DNA of 64,000 nt from Bondarzewia mesenterica (Eukaryota; Basidiomycota; Agaricomycetes; Russulales; Bondarzewiaceae), in contig SGPL01000090.1 in the NCBI GenBank assembly GCA_004802705.1, forward strand, positions 16,989 to 80,988, given 5' to 3'. Within the stretch, counting starts at the first letter, position 1. Each line of letters begins with the position of its first letter. Below the pieces are notes generated by a model, which was given only the letters and a program-made list of their open reading frames with translations, was not told where the DNA came from and ran no database searches. This document shows positions 33,201-45,734 of the stretch, in pieces. The position numbers and the translations under genes are program-made.

Positions 33201-33253
33201 TCGGATCAGAGGATCAGGAGTTCGTGCGGAGGAGTTTCGTCGCGACTCAATGA
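30238..33253 (+). CDS. multi-pass membrane protein with long Ser-rich cytosolic tail (5' end unresolved, frameshift near the 3' end)
   Basis: Exons 30238-30277, 30350-30446, 30724-30851, 30908-31087, 31141-31513 and 31572-33253 join with matching phases. The first half has about six to seven hydrophobic segments: LLLIPPALEVVFSVGLVFAG, GPIYFLLCLLDFLPHIIP, ISFLPLLCYTLFLYLF, YFALVTIPVIIVTHEIGSFI, FALALMTLYQALTFSIVFIR and LGAVESVIGFAQGNFG. The second half (about 450 residues) is disordered, Ser/Pro/Arg-rich, with many potential phosphorylation sites. I do not recognise the family. Near 33010 the reading frame must slip by one base to continue into an 80-codon frame ending VRRSFVATQ; otherwise translation stops at 33096. 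The last exon is one base too long for that ending, so a one-base insertion is likely. The start codon lies upstream of 30238 and was not found. Confidence 0.65.
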
Positions 33254-33655
33254 GTATGTTTTTCTGTGATGCTGCCTTCTCCCTTCGTTTTCGCCCCACT
33301 TGGATCCCATACCCCGATACACTTTCCTAGGGGGGTTCAACCTACTTGAACTGTCTTGTCTTGTTACACTTTGTATGACGCGAGCTTTGTGCTTTTATCG
33401 CGTAATGTCTATCTGTGTTTATAGCTTTTGAGGTGACGTTCGAACTTTTTTTTAGTTTCAGTCCATCAGTAGGCTTTAGGTGTACGTATACGCGAGTGTA
33501 ATGTAATCTTCTCTGTATCTACTCACCTGCTCAATCGTGAATATGACATCATTCAGAGATCACATACAACCCGAATAAGATATGAAGGTATAGTAAGTAC
33601 AAAGGTAAGAACACACAGACGCAATAAGTAACATGGGCGAGAGTAAATGAAGACA
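33254..33655. other. intergenic (convergent 3' ends)
   Basis: About 400 bp between the converging membrane-protein gene and VPS26. Presumed 3' untranslated sequence of both. Confidence 0.4.
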
Positions 33656-34928
33656 TCAATTCTGAGTCCAAAGCAACGATTAGATCAACGTAGTGGAGGA
33701 TCGTGCGTGGACGAACCTCTGGTATTCTGAAGACGGTTATCTCCTGTTGCTTGAAGTAACGCCGGTTCTCCTCATCGACAAGAACGAGGTTGAGATAGTA
33801 CCGTGTGCTGAATTTCTTGTTCACGTCCCGGAATGTTGGTGTCAAGTCGAAACCGCCGAGGAACAGTCGAATGGGGATCGTCTCCCCTGCGCGTGGGGAA
33901 CAGATATGCGTAAAATTTAGAATATCTTACGAATTAAACAGAAACGATGACGCACCTCGTACGGGTGCACCGTCCATAATCTCAAACTTGGTGATTGTCT
34001 CACTCTCATTGTATTGGTTCGGTGGCGAGCCCGTCGTCTCACGTCGAATGATAGAAAGCTCCATGTGTTTGATCTTTATGCGCACGAGGAGGAAGTAGAT
34101 CTTGCCGACGATGACGTCCTTCAGGTGGTACCTATTCTGACGGGTCAATTCAGAGGGAGCAAAAGCGAGACGAAGCGACGTGCTTTGATTTGTTGTACTC
34201 GAACTCGATGTGTAGGCAGTCTTCAATCCCGACTTCCATCTTGATAGAGTTATTACTATCTGGAGGCATGCGGAACGAGTGGACCCATAGATCCTTCTCC
34301 TTTGTCACGTCCGCCATCCTCCGCGATATTGTTACTCGAATAAAATATCTGTTTCCCATTGATAAGGCAATGAACAACAGCTCGCTGAGTAAAATAAACA
34401 GAAAACGGACCGCAACTTCACGTTAATGCCCTGATAGCTTTCGTACTGCTTCTCCACATTCTTGAAAAGGAAGTCAAATGTCTGTGCCTGCCGCATTTCC
34501 CCCGGCGCGGCGAGTTCTTGTGAAAGGGATAGAAACTCCTGATGATGACCCCGGTCATAGAACAATTCTAAATCATTGATGGCCACGGTCAGCATCAACG
34601 CTCTGCTCAAGGACCGCGCACAGCCCAACAACCCACTCCAGCCCACTCACCGATATTGCCCACAAATTCCACCTTTATCCCATCGTGCGTCATCTTCTTC
34701 CCATCCCGCACACGGACGGTCACCTAGCCCGTTGAATGTGCGATGAATACGAGGCATGAACCAAAGCGCAACGAGACGCACCTGGCCCGAGACAGCATCT
34801 CCGTCGTAGTACACAGGGCACGAGGCAATGCGGTCCTTCTCGCTCTTCACGTCGACCTTCTTGCGCACATCCTCCCCGTCGAGCTTGATGTCGACGTCCA
34901 CAGGTGACGCGAAGAAATAAGTTGCCAT
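33656..34928 (-). CDS. VPS26: retromer subunit Vps26
   Basis: Arrestin-fold subunit of the retromer coat (Vps26-Vps29-Vps35), which returns cargo from endosomes to the Golgi or plasma membrane. Exons 34928-34782, 34723-34651, 34567-34411, 34348-34180, 34136-33956, 33886-33717 and a terminal 33661-33656 give 300 residues. Signatures: MATYFFASPVDVDI, DGDAVSGQVTVRV, THDGIKVEFVGNIELFYDRG, HHQEFLSLSQELAAPGE, YEVGI-type VGIEDCLHIEFEYNKSK, VIVGKIYFLLVRIKIKHMEL and GETIPIRLFLGGFDLTPTFR. Two points are uncertain. At the 34180/34136 junction, canonical GT-AG splicing inserts His-Asn-Arg inside the conserved NKSK-YHLKDV block, while a GC-AG intron (34183-34132) would keep the block intact. At the 3' end, not splicing the last short intron would add about 55 unlike residues and stop at 33549. 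Confidence 0.93.
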
Positions 34929-35417
34929 TTCAGTTGCGCGGTGTGATTAGCTCGCAAGCAACCTTCAAGTGTGAAAATAGAAAATGGTCAATGGAGTAGC
35001 TTGGATGGCTCTCCGCGGTACAAGATAATTCGGGAGAGTGTAGGAGATACAGAGGGATGGAAAAGGGAGACAGACCTGGGGAGGTACTGTATTAATGTGA
35101 ACGTGACGCGCCTCAGTTACCCAATATCAAGGCAATACCACCGTGATTCGGGGTCATCCAGGACCCTTGTCATTCCAAAACATACAAAACATACAGTAGT
35201 CTCCGACTTCAGACATCGAACTGGTATGATGTGAAAATTTCTTGGAGCGATGATCAGCAAGATTACAACGAGGTATGTATGTACATTGCGACGTGATAGA
35301 AACAACAGACTAGGGCTCCCAACGACGATGATTGTAGGACAAAAGAACCAGTCCGAAAATAAAGCAAATTGAAAGGAGAAGAGACAGAAAAGCCACAGCG
35401 TACTAGGATGTCACGAA
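34929..35417. promoter_or_regulatory. spacer with the VPS26 promoter
   Basis: About 490 bp between the RTF1 stop and the VPS26 start, both on the minus strand. It holds the VPS26 promoter and RTF1 3' region; no specific site recognised. Confidence 0.45.
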
Positions 35418-37554
35418 TCAGAAATCGCCGAGATCAATCTCTATCGACTCCAACACCTGAGATTCGAAGTCTCTCTTCGGCTTGCCCTTTGGCGGGCTCG
35501 CTTGGCGTGATAGCGCAGAGGGAGGCAGCGGAGACACAGAGCGGATTGTAGCCCCTTGAGATCCGAGGAGAGGCGTGCCGTTCAAATTCGGTGTGCTCGG
35601 CCTGTGCAACGATTTCGCACCAAAAGAGAACCAATGGGCCAAACGAAGAAATGACGCGCAGATGAGAATCACAAACCTCGAAGCGTACATCCGGGGGACG
35701 ATCTTCAGGCGAGCACTGGGGTCTGAGGGAATAGGCGTGCCCCCATTCCTTGCCATCTTCCGCTCTTTCCGCTTTCGCTCCGTGTCCAATAGTTCTGCCT
35801 TTCGGATGGCATCCATGTTCGCCTTGCGATTGCGTTCATTCACCTTGGCCAATATGTCGGTGGTATCCTCCTCGGCTTCCCTGCGATCAGGGTCTGCAGC
35901 AATGGTCGCAGCCAGTTCCTCTAGCTGCTTGTCAATAACCGCGACCTCAGCATGGTCGTTCCGCCGCATGGCCAGTGTACGTGCTTGATTCAATCGTGAC
36001 CTTTCCATGGTCAATGAAACCCCGTAATGCTTGCCACTTTGCATTTGGTGCTTGCGAGCAAGCATCGCCGAGATGTCGCTCTGTGGTGAGCAGCTCAGTC
36101 ACGCGTGAACGACTCACCCACAAAGTGAACAAACCTCGGTCATTGGCTGACTGGCTAATTTCGCCAGCTGCGCACTCTTCTTCTCAATCTGTCGCTTTCC
36201 CGGCAATTTGACACGCTCGTGCTCAGAAACTTTCACTAGCCGGTCAAATTCTCGCTGCCATCGATTCAGATAGGATTTTAAGGGATGGCACAGGCATCTC
36301 GACACTGACCTGCGTGAAGCTCGAGTTAGAAACCTTGTCCATGGGAAAGGCCTTTGCCGATGAGCCGTGTTTCAGTTCAAATGCTTGGTTGACAGTCCGA
36401 TCGTTCATCTTGTATGGTTTCACCAAGTCCGCCGCCAAGTCTGAGCGATCTCAATATGAATAGTTCAGAAGAAAAAAGAGCGGGCAAAGAACGTACTCTG
36501 TATCTCGCATATTCGATACACCGGCTGGCCTTTCTCGTTCCCAATGAGGAATCGCACCCATGCCCCTACACAACGTTAAGTGGATGCAAATTGAGCGCAA
36601 GCCCGACACACCTTTGACGTAGTCTTCAAACCATGACGCCATACAGTGCTTGGCGAGCATATCGCGAGTAACCCGAATCTTGTCAAGGTCTTCAAGGATT
36701 ATGCGCTCCTCGTCCGGATGCGCTTTGTTGAACAATTTTCTCTCCTTCTCTTCCTCTTCCTCAAACTTGCTGATCTGACCATCCTCTTCCTCTCCAGAGT
36801 CAGTCTCCATTTCCATGGGCGATGAAGAGCGATCCCGTTTGGGGGAGGTGCGGGTCTGAAAAAGGTCAAAAAGTGGACTAACGCTTTCTTGCCCAGACTC
36901 ACTCGTTTCTTCTCGTCCTTAGCCTTCCGTCTGGCCTTCAATTCATCCAGTTTACGAGTCTTCTCTTTCGTTGCTCCACGAACAGCGTGATGACCTGAGT
37001 TATGGGTGAGCACACACAACGGTGAGTAGCACGTGTATGGGTACGTTTGGCTGCTTTGGAAACATTCTCCCCGTCTCCCGTCTTCTGCGCCTTGAGCATT
37101 TGATCAAGGTTCCGTTTGTCTTGTATACGCTGCATCTCTTCCAGGCGTTGAGCAAGGACCTCTTCGCGATCAATCTCCGGCATCTCCAGTAGTCTAAAGA
37201 CAAATTGCAATGAGAATTCAGAATATACAAGTATGGGAAACATCCAACGCACTTTTGACGATCAGCTTCGTCAATGTACTTTCCCTCGAGAGGATACGGA
37301 TTTGTGTCACTCTCTTCCTCACTTTCCGGCTCGTCACCAGAGTCAGTGTCGAGAGAAATGCTGGATTATTGACAATTGGTATAAGTCCGATGCGAAATTT
37401 GTGGCGAAAAGAGGAGAGTACGATGAGAAGACCCTCACTCTGGCTTGCGCCGCTTTGTCCCAGAGGTTTTCAACTGGCGTCTCTTGCGTTTCTTCTCGGT
37501 GGCACCGGCCAGTTCAAGGAGCTCATCGGAAAAATCACCTTCTGAGTCGGACAT
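35418..37554 (-). CDS. RTF1: Paf1 complex subunit Rtf1 (Plus-3 domain)
   Basis: Nuclear transcription-elongation factor; the Plus-3 domain binds the Spt5 repeat region and Rtf1 promotes H2B ubiquitination. Ten exons (37554-37439, 37360-37253, 37193-37045, 36994-36903, 36855-36612, 36565-36497, 36440-36310, 36254-36135, 36080-35689, 35601-35418) sum to 1605 nt, 534 residues. In order: acidic/basic N-terminus (MSDSEGDFSDELLELAG), the YPLEGKYIDEADRQKLLEM segment, the coiled EEVLAQRLEEMQRIQDKR region, an acidic stretch (DSGEEEDGQ), then Plus-3 at about 200-340 (DKIRVTRDMLAKHC, WFEDYVKGAWVRFLIGNE, VYRICEIQNLAADLVKPY, REFDRLVKVSEHE). The C-terminal helix includes MLARKHQMQSG, and the tail ends DIDLGDF-like (IEIDLGDF). 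It is 303 bp downstream of the SOF1 stop on the same strand. Confidence 0.93.
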
Positions 37555-37856
37555 ACTGGAAATATCTCTAGGAGGGTAAGAGGAAAGGTATAAGCAGATG
37601 ATGAAAGTTCGGGACAAAGGACAGAGGTGGCCACTATGTATGGTTCTCGCCACACTGAGCTGTGAGGCACGTGTCAAACTGGTTCGAAAGATCGAACGCC
37701 ACCATTGGCACAAACCGAACTGCATATGCCGTTTACTGCTCCTGTTACTATTAGGACGAAGACTGCAAAATATGCCCGCGATACTGTATTTCGTCCCCAG
37801 CCAGGCAGAGAAAAGGTATTGTGATAGAAGGCAGAACAAGCGACAGCCTGACGAGT

Positions 37857-39703
37857 TCAAGTTTGTTCCGCAATAACAACCTTCTTTCTCTCTGCTTTCG
37901 GCTTGTTCTCACCCGCCCTGGTATGCTTCCTTCTGCGCTCCTCCTTGACACGCTGAGCCTCCAACATCGTGTGCTTGAGCTGTCCGGCTTTATACACTGG
38001 CTTGGGGATGTGTCGGCTTCTTGATATGCAAAGAAAGGTCCCGATGAATTTATGAAAGGAAGCTTGCCAAGACTTCTGACGCACCGCTGCACTTTTCCAA
38101 TCTGCGCGTCCATCTTCCAACGCTCCTTGAGGCTATCACGATACTCAATAGCCGCGCGCTCTCTCGCCGTGATAATGCCCAATTTCTCTGAAGCATTGGC
38201 TTTCCAGATGCGAATGTTACCATCATCCGAACCGGACAGCACGAATCGTGCATCAGCAGTAAATAGTGTTGATAAAACCCTGTAATAGAAGCAATTAGCT
38301 GCCGGTGAGCATGGACCATGTTCATTAAGACGCGCCTCTGCATCCGTTTTGTGTGATAGACCTCTGGTGCAGAACCATGACCCTCCTTCCATATCCGCAC
38401 CGTCCTATCCCAACCTCCACTCACGAATTCTTGTCCTGTGGGACTCCAATCACAGCTCATCACAGCTGATACATGTGCCTTGTAAATTTGTGTCGGCGTC
38501 TCCATCGAGCGAATATCAAAAGTGTACAAATTATGATCTTCAGAAGCGAGGAGAACTGACGTAGGAAATGTTGGCGACCATGATAAGGAATTGTTCCGCA
38601 TCTGGGGAGAAAGGTTAGAATGGGATGTCAGTGTGGAAGTAAACACACACTACAAACCTGCATTATCAACCTGCGCTCTGCCTTTCCTGTCCGAATATCA
38701 TAAAGCGCGAATGTCCGATCCGTGCCTATGCTAGCAAGCACTGATGGCTCGGCGGCATTGAAACGAACGGCGGTAATGGTCTCCGTTGATGTTGGAAATG
38801 TAAGATTCGAGACCGGAGCACTCCTAATTCTAGGTCAGTTTAAGGGGGATCGTACAAAGGCGGTATCAACTTGCTTTGTTTCGTCCCATATTTGCACAAC
38901 GTTGGACGCAGTAGCAAACAGAGGATCTGTGCGATGATGGTCTATCGAGCTGAGACGACAATCAACACATTTACCCAAGTATCTGAATTAGAGACGTACT
39001 TGAAAACGGATTTTCCAGGATAGACATACAGAGGTTTGGGCTGCGCGAAAGTCAAAACATGATCAAGATGAACAACGAAATTGAGTATACCTCAGACGGC
39101 CCTGCCCCCATCGAATCATCTCCCGAAGGCCGTATATCCCACATCTTGATGTTGTGATCCACACCACAACTTAACATTCTCGTCTGACCTGAGAAGCATA
39201 ACCCCGAGATCTTCCCCTTGTGAGCCCCAGGAATTTTTGCCAAGCGAGTTCTCGTCGCCAAATTGTGCAAAATGATCTCTGAGGTAGAAAAAAAAAATCC
39301 GCGATCAGGGGGGAAGAGAGCGTCAGCTCAGACACAGCTCCTCTTGAAGAGTGAAAAACGCGCAGGGAACACGCACACACCTCCATCCCAGCTCGCACTC
39401 GCCACGTCTGTTACTGAGTCCGGCTTCCGCGCCATCACCTCAACAGCATCAACGTGCCCTTCGAGACTCGCAATGAACGGCTTCGCGAACATGCGCTCCA
39501 TCTTTGTAGCGTTGAGTGCGCGCGTCCGCTCGCGCGCGCGGGAAAACGGGTGCAGAAGTGGGTCAAGATTGCGTTGCACTGGCGTTGGGTCGCCTGGCCG
39601 CGCCGGGAGATGTGTAGATGGGGCATGTTGCAGAACTGATATTTTCTATGGAGAAAATTATGGTGTCGGCAGGTGGGGGTGAAAGAAATGCACTCACAAC
39701 CAT
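37857..39703 (-). CDS. SOF1: WD40 small-subunit processome protein Sof1/DCAF13
   Basis: Nucleolar WD40 protein needed for 18S rRNA processing with the U3 snoRNP. Nine exons (39703-39698, 39645-39381, 39278-39091, 39040-39000, 38949-38875, 38823-38658, 38601-38336, 38279-38085, 38019-37857) sum to 1365 nt, 454 residues, the normal family length. The first exon codes only Met-Val. Signatures: QRNLDPLLHPFSRARERTRA, NATKMERMFAKPFI, WD repeats (VDHNIKMWDIRP, DRTFALYDIRTG, HNLYTFDIRS, WDRTVRIW, SDDGNIRIWKA). The diagnostic Sof1 C-terminus is HIPKPVYKAGQLKHTM, then RVKEERRRKHTRAGE and a lysine-rich end. Two introns must be GC-AG to keep frame: the donor at 38874 reads AA/GCAAGT, and the one at 38335 reads AG/GCGCGT. 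Confidence 0.93.
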
Positions 39704-40159
39704 CGAATTGGATTCGGCCCGCAGAAGGTTATTTTAAGCTAATAAATAGCTGCCTTTTGATAGGAATGGACACTAGTTTGGTGGTCTTCCGAGGCTGCAG
39801 GAAAAGGCTGCCGACAGTCGAACTTAATGGCGACGGGGAGAGTAAGGATAATTCACGTGATGAGATTTTTTGGCGTTCTGTCGATGCAGATCGAATCGCG
39901 CCGCCAGAGAGTTCGGTTCAGACTGCAGTCGAGTTGCAAGATCGCAAAGTCCCCTCAAAAGCTCAGAAAGTAGGAATTTGCTCAGATCTGCTACGAATAG
40001 CAGGGGAACGACATTCAATTTCTTCAAAGACATAAGATGCAGTACTTGCTTACGAGATACACATCACTAGCTATGAAGTGGTACAATTTTTCACAATCTC
40101 TTATACAAATCACACTTACACGTCTGCATCTCAACAATCAACTGTCTGCCAGCTCACAC

Positions 40160-41763
<1,604 letters not shown>

Positions 41764-42276
41764 GGTTGTGAGCTCTTCTGTGGGGAGAAGCTCCTCAGGA
41801 GAGCTATATGGGTATTATATATAACGTTGAGGGCGGAACTGCGGGTCCCGTCGACCCGTTTGTTCTCAAGCTATCGCGTCATAGGTTCAGATGAAGACTT
41901 GAAGTGCCTATATAACATCAAGTCCTTAGTCAGAGTCTGATTTTCTTTCTCCGTTATCTCAACAATCGGCTCGAGGCTGAAAGATCCGATGGAAATATTT
42001 GAACACAGCCAGTCAGTTGCAGGGAATCCGCTGGAATCCGGATTGTATTTTGACGGGATTGACCAACGACGGGAACAATGGAAGTCCCTTGGAAGTCCCC
42101 GACTCATGAACAAGATCCTACAAGATCTCGCCACGAGGCCTGTCACAATGATAGTCACCTGCGTGACAGGAATCCGAGCGGCAGCCTGTCCGCCGGTTAC
42201 CTTCAACTCTTTCTCTTTCTTTTCTTTTCCTCTCTCATCGTTGTATGCAACAACCCACTCTCTACTCACGACAACA
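41764..42276. promoter_or_regulatory. divergent promoter region, aldo-keto reductase / Sds3-like
   Basis: 513 bp between two diverging starts. The Sds3-like frame is open through much of it (from 41989), but those residues are unlike the family and I place the start at 42277. A CT-rich run (about 42205-42240) lies ahead of that start. Confidence 0.5.
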
Positions 42277-45243
42277 ATGCCCAATTCCATGGCATTATCG
42301 GATCCTCTCAGCTCTCCATCACCAACTCCTCCTCCCCACACAGGGCACGACGCGGTCCCCATAACCACCAAGAATGTCGAGGACCCAGGGCTCGATTCTG
42401 GCTCGGAGCTTTCGGAGCTCACTGAAGAAGAACAGGAGGCAGATAATATCGACGAAAACGATGCAGAAGACGATGAAGTGACCACGAGTCAACCTTCACG
42501 CGGTGCACGCAAGACGCGGAGGAGCATCGTACCAGAGCCCATGTGGGACTGGGCCTACAAGCCCAAGAAGGAGACCAAAAGCAAGGTTGTTGAGGAGGAA
42601 GAGGAAGAAGAAGAGCAAGCGGGTCCCCCGAAGGCCATGGAAGAAGAGGAGGACGAGGACGAGGAGCCTGGTACGTCGTCCTCTCATCGAGGACACAAGA
42701 CAGCTATGCGAGATGCCGCGGAAGACGATGACGAGGGCGAAGGAGACGCTGATGATGGTGAAGAGGACGATGATCCACTCCCACCCAGACGCAAACCCGA
42801 CCGTATCCTTGACGAAGAGGAGTCAGTCACCAATGATAGCGTCGACGAGCAGAACGAGGATGACGGTGAGTCGGAGGCCGATCCGGAGGGCGACGCGTCG
42901 CCGGTAGGGCCTTCCGGTGTATCCAAGGATAATTCGGCCGATCTCACTGACGACGAGGACGACGAGGACAATGGCGACCCCATGCCACCTGCTGTCGACG
43001 CTGCTCAGGAGGATGCCGACTCGGGAGACGAGACAGCATCCGAGGATGAGCACGATGAGGGTGCAGATGATCCCGAAGCTGAAGTAGATGCAGACACAGG
43101 CGGTGTGGACACGCCACTCGTCACGCCAACGGCGACCGTACCTCATATAAATGGGACCGCGACACTCATGGATGTCGACGTCACTGCTCCTTCACCCGCC
43201 GCTGTTGCACCCGTCGCGGCCGCAGCTGCAGCTTCATCCATTATGGCTGGCTCAACGGTGCTCGATGTGCCAACGCCTGCCAGCTCCGCCTCCCCAACTT
43301 CTTCTCGCTTCGCTTCGCCTGCCGCAACAAACGATTCCAAAGTCAAACCCACGCCATTAAAGAAAGAATTGGGTGCTGTTGATGCCAATAAGCCGGAGCC
43401 ACCAGAAGAGGACGCGGGGCAAGCGGAAGAAGGTGAGCTGGAGGCGGATGGTATGGAGGTCGATGAGCGTGAACTGGAGACTGAGCTGCAGCCAGCCCAT
43501 CGTGCGGAAGCATTGGATGTGTTGGCGACCATCGAACTCAAGTTCGCTTTATTACGGGAGAGGCTGTATGTTGAGAAAATGGGGGCTTTGGCTTGGGAGG
43601 AGATTTTGGTCAGCGATGGTGAGCAGTTCGTATCTTAATAAGGCGTCTTTTCTAAAAACGTTTGTTAGGGTCACATCCTGAGCTGCTGCACCTGCATGCG
43701 GAGCTATCAAAACGAAGAGACAAGCGTTTGGAATTGGCAGACCGGAGACGGTCTTACGAAGTGACTAATACGCTGAAGAGACGAAGAGCAAGTGAAGACG
43801 CCATTTGGAGTTGGTGGACGGTAGGGAGGGATGTCTTTATACAGCAATTAGTATCTCATTGTCTTCTTTTCGCAGCACGCTCGTGATGACCTTCAAACCG
43901 ACATGATTGCGGAGACCAATCGGAAACGACGAAAACTAGAAAGAGATCGGCGGGCAGCTGATGCCTCTCAACCTGGTACGTCTTTTGTCGAGTTTCGGGG
44001 CACAAATTCTCATTATCGTGCAGTGCGACGTATTCCTACTTACCCTCATGAAATTCCCGTCCCACCTACACTATACGACATCGTTAACAATCAATCACTG
44101 ACAACCCGCAGCAAACGAGAACCGCTCGTATACCCCCAACTTTCTTCCCTATCCCAAGCGGATGTCTCCCATGATTTGGACCTGCTTTACAGCAGTCGTC
44201 GACCATTTGAGGCCAACAGAACGATGAATGCCCCACCGGGTCCGCCGCTGTCTCACAACTTCGAGACCTACGGACCGGGGATGATGGATGGTCCTGCATT
44301 TGGAACAGGTGGATTGGGAAGTCGAGGTCCATCGCAGCACGGGCAGATGCAACATGTTCCTTCAGGATATCCTGGCCCTGGTATGTCAGGACCACGACGA
44401 CAACTACTGGGGCCGTCTGGCCTACACCAGGAGTTCACGCATAACTACGAGCACGAGATGATGCCGCCGATACATATGCCATCGGGAGGTCCAGGCGCTG
44501 GTGGCTACCCTCCTCATCCGACGATGATGAGCCGGTCAATTTCGCCTGTCCATGTGACAGGAAACGCCAGTGTTGGCGGTCCGAAGGTCAACGGATGGGT
44601 GGGAGGGAGTAATGGATTATCGGGAAGTCGAGAACCTAGAAGGATGACTGAGGAGGAATATTATAGAGAGAAGGAGCGAGAGGAGGGTATGATGGATTTG
44701 GAGCGGGAAAGGGCCAGGGAAAGATATGAGAGGGAGAAAGCGGAAAGAGATCGCGATCGCGAGAGGCAGATGTTTATGCAACAGCAGCAACAGCAGCAAC
44801 AGCAGCAACAGCAACAACAGCAACATCACCGAAATCAGCCACTGTCCACCTCCCACCAGCACATCCATGTTGGTCCGGGGCAGGCGCCGCACCATCATCN
44901 NNATTTCCACCATCACTACCACCACCATCCCGCCGCCACCGCACCGAATGGCGCTCCTTCAAGGCCTATATCTCCTCTCCATTCCGTCCATGACAGTCCT
45001 CGATGTTTTTCTGGGAAGATGGTCGTTGACATACCTTTTCAAACACAGAAAGTCATCGAGATCAACACCCACGAGGCTCAACGCCTTGGTTTGCTCCATC
45101 CCCTTATTCGTCAGGAGATTGAGCACTTCGCTGACTTGGACTTGAGCCCAAGTTTGTCTCGCATAATACCATGCGCGGTGTTTCCGGCGGTCAGTGTTCG
45201 GCGCCGCGACCTGGCGTCGCCTATACGCCATGTGCTTGGATGA
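42277..45243 (+). CDS. Sds3-like Rpd3L histone-deacetylase complex subunit (3' end unreliable)
   Basis: Nuclear corepressor subunit of the Sds3/BRMS1/Dep1 group that scaffolds the Rpd3/Sin3 deacetylase. Exon 1 42277-43618, exon 2 43669-43820, then from 43876. The first about 400 residues are acidic and disordered (DDEDDEDNGD, EEEEEEEEQAG). The Sds3 core follows: LATIELKFALLRERLYVEKM, ALAWEEILVSDGSHPELLHL, HAELSKRRDKRLELADRRRS. The C-terminal half has Gly/Pro/Met-rich sequence, a charged helix (EEEYYREKEREEG), a 15-Gln tract and a His-rich tract broken by three N. A 48-nt insertion at 43977-44024 has intron-like ends (GTACGT...GTGCAG) and may be spliced. Beyond about 45030 the frame runs into a fragment of another gene (EF3), so the true C-terminus is uncertain; 45243 is only where the open frame stops. 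Confidence 0.8.
44779..44823 (+). repeat. CAG/CAA repeat coding 15 glutamines
   Basis: Trinucleotide tract of mixed CAG and CAA codons in the Sds3-like gene, followed directly by His codons. Mixed codons suggest a moderately stable, selected polyQ tract. Confidence 0.85.
44900..44902. other. three unknown bases (assembly gap or unresolved call)
   Basis: Three N inside the His-rich coding tract of the Sds3-like gene. Being three bases, they keep the frame, but the real gap length is unknown. The breakdown of nearby coding sequence makes this a suspect assembly joint. Confidence 0.95.
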
Positions 45244-45734
45244 GCCGATCAGTGCGTCTCTTTCCCACACGTTCTCTTTATCTTCTTTTCTAAATCTGCT
45301 TTTTTTTATATGTCCAGACTACCTCGATCGCGAGTCGCTTGCTGCTCCAATCGAGGCGCTCAAAGTCTTCGAAGGCGAGTGCTCATCATCACCCACAACC
45401 GCGACTTCTCAGAGTCGATCTGCAAGGAGGTGTGGGCGATGCGCGACGGTCGTCTCGAGGTTTCCGGGCACAACTGGGTTGAGGGTCAGGGCTCAGAAGG
45501 CCCCGCATCGACAAGAAGGACGGCCAGGAGGAGGATCAGTACGACGCTATGGGTAAAGGTTGATAACATGAAGCAGAAGAAGATCGTGTCCTCTGAGGCT
45601 CGCAAGGTAAGTGCTCACAGTCGTTTGTTTGTGAAGATGACGCTGATGTTTTTTGCCGTTGCGCTATACAACTTCAGAAGGAGCGCATGGCGCGGAAAAA
45701 CAGAGGCGAAGATGTCAGTGATGACGAGCTCTGA
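45037..45734 (+). pseudogene. decayed 3' fragment of an elongation factor 3 (ABC-F) gene
   Basis: Successive frames give pieces of the C-terminal ATPase half of fungal EF3: QKVIEINTHEAQRLGLLHPL, IEHFADLDL, then HNTMRGVSGGQ (ABC signature), FGAATWRR and LDEP (Walker B), DYLDRESLAAPIEALKVFEG, VLIITHNRDFSESICKEVWA, MRDGRLEVSGHNWVEGQGS, IDKKDGQEEDQYDAM and a last exon ending GEDVSDDEL. At least four frame changes and a small deletion behind GGQ (where the intact protein has KVKVV-type residues) break it. Two introns are still present with their splice sites (one after LDEP, 45251-45317; one before KERMARK, about 45606-45679), so it is a genomic copy and not a retrocopy. Everything upstream of the last third of EF3 is missing. 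Confidence 0.82.

Noticed and set aside
41989..42276. N-terminal extension of the Sds3-like frame
   Set aside because: The frame is open for 96 more codons, but the residues are unlike the acidic N-terminus that follows and the sequence looks like a CT-rich leader; the ATG at 42277 is better.
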